A DNA stretch of 16,654 nt from Bacteroidales bacterium. Lineage in GTDB: Bacteria; Bacteroidota; Bacteroidia; Bacteroidales; UBA3663. The notes under the pieces are model-generated. The model had not been told where the DNA came from, searched no databases, and saw nothing but the letters and a program-made list of their open reading frames with translations. Positions within the stretch are counted from its first letter, which is position 1, and each line of letters starts with the position of its first letter. Location of the stretch: NCBI GenBank assembly GCA_016293065.1, contig JAEDEY010000044.1:1-16654 (forward strand), written 5' to 3'. Both the position numbers and the translations under genes were made by a program. Below, in pieces: positions 14,846 to 16,654 of this stretch.

Positions 14846-16564
14846 ATGAAACATTATCTACTTCTTTCTTTACTTGCTTCCAGCACTCTTGCTTTGCAAG
14901 CACAGATCACCGAAACTGCCACCGAAGCAGTCAAGAACATGGGTGTGGGCTGGAATCTTGGCAATACGCTAGATGCCAATGATGCATCTGGCACCAACAT
15001 CGATCTTGCTTCTTACTGGGGTCAGCAGGATCTTAACTCTGAGACTTCTTGGGGGCAGCACAAGACAAAGCCTGAGCTGATGACCATGATGAAGAATGCA
15101 GGCTTCGGTGCTATTCGCGTTCCTGTGACTTGGTTCAATCACATGGATAATGATGGCAATGTCGATAAAGAATGGATGAAGCGCGTTCATGAGATTGTCG
15201 ATTATGTCATCGACAATAATATGTACTGCATCCTCAACGTTCATCACGACACAGGCGCTGGTTCTGATTTGCAGAAACACTGGATTCAGGCCGACGAACA
15301 AGTCTATGAGAAGGTGAAGGACAAGTATGAGAAGCTCTGGAAACAGATTGCCGAGGAGTTCAAGGACTATGGCAAGGAACTGTTGTTCGAGGGCTATAAC
15401 GAGATGCTCGATCCTCTCAATTCATGGTGTTTCGCCTCATACGCTGCTTCTGGTGGTTATAATGCCACAGTCGCAACTTCAGCCTACAATGCCATCAACA
15501 AATATGCACAGAGCTTTGTGAATACCGTTCGTGCTACTGGTGGCAACAATGAGTCACGCAATCTCATTGTCAATACTTATGCAGCTTCCAATGGCTCAGG
15601 CACTTGGAATGCTCACCTTACTGATCCACTTACCAAACTCAACTTACCACAGGATAAGACAAAGGGACACATAATCTTCGAGGTTCATGCTTATCCTACA
15701 ATTACTAATGACAACGGAACCCCCAAGACATCGACGGTTGTAAAGAAAGAGATTGATGACATGATCAAGACACTCAAAGACAACCTCGTGACAAAAGGTG
15801 GACCAGTCATCATAGGCGAATGGGGTTCAAGCAGTGTTGATAAGACAGGTGAAACCGACTACGACTTGCACAAGAAAGAGTTCTTCCAGTTTGTCGATTA
15901 TTTCGTGCAGAAGACCAAAGAAGCTGGTATGGGTACATTCTACTGGATGGGCTTGACCGATGGCTTATACCGCACGGAACCCGCTTTCCATCAAGCTGAC
16001 CTTGCTGAGCGTATTGTCAAGGCTTATCATGGAAGCAGCTTTGTAGGTGAATATCCAGAAATGGCTGAGATAGTTGCTTTCGAAGGCAGCAAGAAGATTG
16101 GCTGGGGCGATCCAGTGAAAGTTGAAGTAGCCATCTTTTCAAATTTCGATGAGAGCTCGACTCTCACCATCAACTACATCCAGGATGCTGACACGGATGA
16201 TGACATTCAGTTTTTCTATGGAGACTGGTCAAAGCAAATGAATTATATTTACGAAGGCAAGAGTTATTTTGCCGACTTCCAGCCAAGTCAGTTTCTTGGT
16301 TCTAAAGGAGGCTCAAGCCATGAGACGGTCTTTTCTTTCGATAAAGATACTTTCGCGAACTTGAAGAAGAAAGGTCTGATTCTTCAAGGTAATGAGATCA
16401 CCATCAAAAAGATTGTCATCAAGTCTCAAACGTCAAGCATTGATAATATCATCATGCCATCTGATGACAATGATGTAATCTATAATATTCTTGGCGTAAG
16501 GGTAACTGAAATGAAACCAGGTAATATCTATATCCGAAACGGCAAGAAAGTCATTGTTAGATAA
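14846..16564 (+). CDS. Secreted GH5 (subfamily 4-like) endo-beta-glucanase with C-terminal module and sorting-like tail
   Basis: This 572-aa retaining endoglycanase has a Sec signal peptide (cleavage near residue 19) and no lipobox, unlike the other surface proteins here. The GH5 barrel spans about residues 25-395. Visible motifs are GWNLGNTLDA (35-44), IRVP with Arg91, NVHHD with His133/His134, acid/base Glu186 in GYNEM, HAYP with His281, nucleophile Glu325 in IGEWGS, and Trp367. The pattern resembles GH5_4, whose members cleave cellulose-like beta-glucan, mixed-linkage glucan, xyloglucan or glucomannan. A beta module follows (about 412-525, ending ILQGNEITIKKIVI) and resembles the C-terminal modules of the 810-aa binding protein. 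The last 40 residues (IYNILGVRV...GNIYIRNGKKVIVR) resemble type IX secretion C-terminal sorting domains common in Prevotella. Family 5 is certain; the exact substrate is inference. Confidence 0.92.
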   Translation: MKHYLLLSLLASSTLALQAQITETATEAVKNMGVGWNLGNTLDANDASGTNIDLASYWGQQDLNSETSWGQHKTKPELMTMMKNAGFGAIRVPVTWFNHMDNDGNVDKEWMKRVHEIVDYVIDNNMYCILNVHHDTGAGSDLQKHWIQADEQVYEKVKDKYEKLWKQIAEEFKDYGKELLFEGYNEMLDPLNSWCFASYAASGGYNATVATSAYNAINKYAQSFVNTVRATGGNNESRNLIVNTYAASNGSGTWNAHLTDPLTKLNLPQDKTKGHIIFEVHAYPTITNDNGTPKTSTVVKKEIDDMIKTLKDNLVTKGGPVIIGEWGSSSVDKTGETDYDLHKKEFFQFVDYFVQKTKEAGMGTFYWMGLTDGLYRTEPAFHQADLAERIVKAYHGSSFVGEYPEMAEIVAFEGSKKIGWGDPVKVEVAIFSNFDESSTLTINYIQDADTDDDIQFFYGDWSKQMNYIYEGKSYFADFQPSQFLGSKGGSSHETVFSFDKDTFANLKKKGLILQGNEITIKKIVIKSQTSSIDNIIMPSDDNDVIYNILGVRVTEMKPGNIYIRNGKKVIVR

Positions 16565-16608
16565 AGAGTGTCTGGCCAATCAAGAGCTAAAAGAAATATG
16601 ATTATATC

Positions 16609-16651
16609 AAAATGACAGCAAAGTTTTTTACTTGCTGTCATTTTGCTTTTT
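16609..16651 (+). terminator. Intrinsic terminator of the GH5 gene
   Basis: AAAATGACAGCAA (16609-16621) pairs perfectly with TTGCTGTCATTTT (16632-16644), 13 bp, around a 10-nt T-rich loop. A GCTTTTT tract follows. The 44 nt between the stop codon and the hairpin hold no recognisable feature. Confidence 0.92.
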
Positions 16652-16654
16652 CTG

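Overview
The window looks like a chromosomal segment of a Bacteroidales bacterium, most likely a Prevotella-type (Prevotellaceae) gut or rumen organism. Three things point there: a SusC/SusD pair with surface lipoproteins; promoters of the Bacteroidetes type (TTG, about 20 nt, TAnnTTTG); and start codons preceded by A/T-rich sequence with no Shine-Dalgarno motif. The C-terminal tail of the last enzyme is also of a kind common in Prevotella secreted proteins. Genus assignment is inference.

Region 1 (1-3939) is housekeeping. It holds the 3' part of recG (5' end cut by the window edge), a gene for a membrane-anchored TerB-DnaJ (DjlA-like) protein, and a convergent gene for an EamA/DMT-family permease. 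The two convergent genes share a bidirectional terminator at 2977-3006. A heptamer tandem repeat (TTACTGA) starts at the recG stop codon.

Region 2 (3940-13113) begins with an AT-rich divergent intergenic region containing a good promoter. A four-gene, same-strand operon follows: susC-like TonB-dependent transporter, susD-like lipoprotein, a 444-aa TIG-type surface glycan-binding lipoprotein, and an 810-aa lipoprotein with about six Ig/TIG-like repeats plus two tandem C-terminal modules. Gaps are 14-31 nt, and a strong terminator closes the operon at 13081-13113.

Region 3 (13114-16654) holds two separately promoted glycoside hydrolase genes: a GH26 lipoprotein (probable endo-beta-1,4-mannanase) and a secreted GH5 enzyme resembling subfamily 4 (endo-beta-glucanase type). 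Each has its own -33/-7 promoter and its own terminator. Their leaders share an identical 16-nt stretch just before the start codon.

Together regions 2 and 3 form a polysaccharide utilization locus, best read as targeting a beta-mannan/glucan such as glucomannan. The GH26 and GH5 enzymes would cut the polymer outside the cell, the SusD and TIG-type proteins would capture the fragments, and SusC would import them. No regulator (hybrid two-component, SusR or ECF/anti-sigma), exo-glycosidase, mannosylglucose phosphorylase or inner-membrane sugar transporter lies in the window, so those functions must be encoded elsewhere or beyond position 16654. The least ordinary observations are a C-terminal module apparently shared by the 810-aa binding protein (two copies) and the GH5 enzyme (one copy), and the shared leader element of the two hydrolase genes. 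No tRNA, rRNA, CRISPR array or insertion sequence was seen, and no gene-free stretch exceeds about 250 bases.
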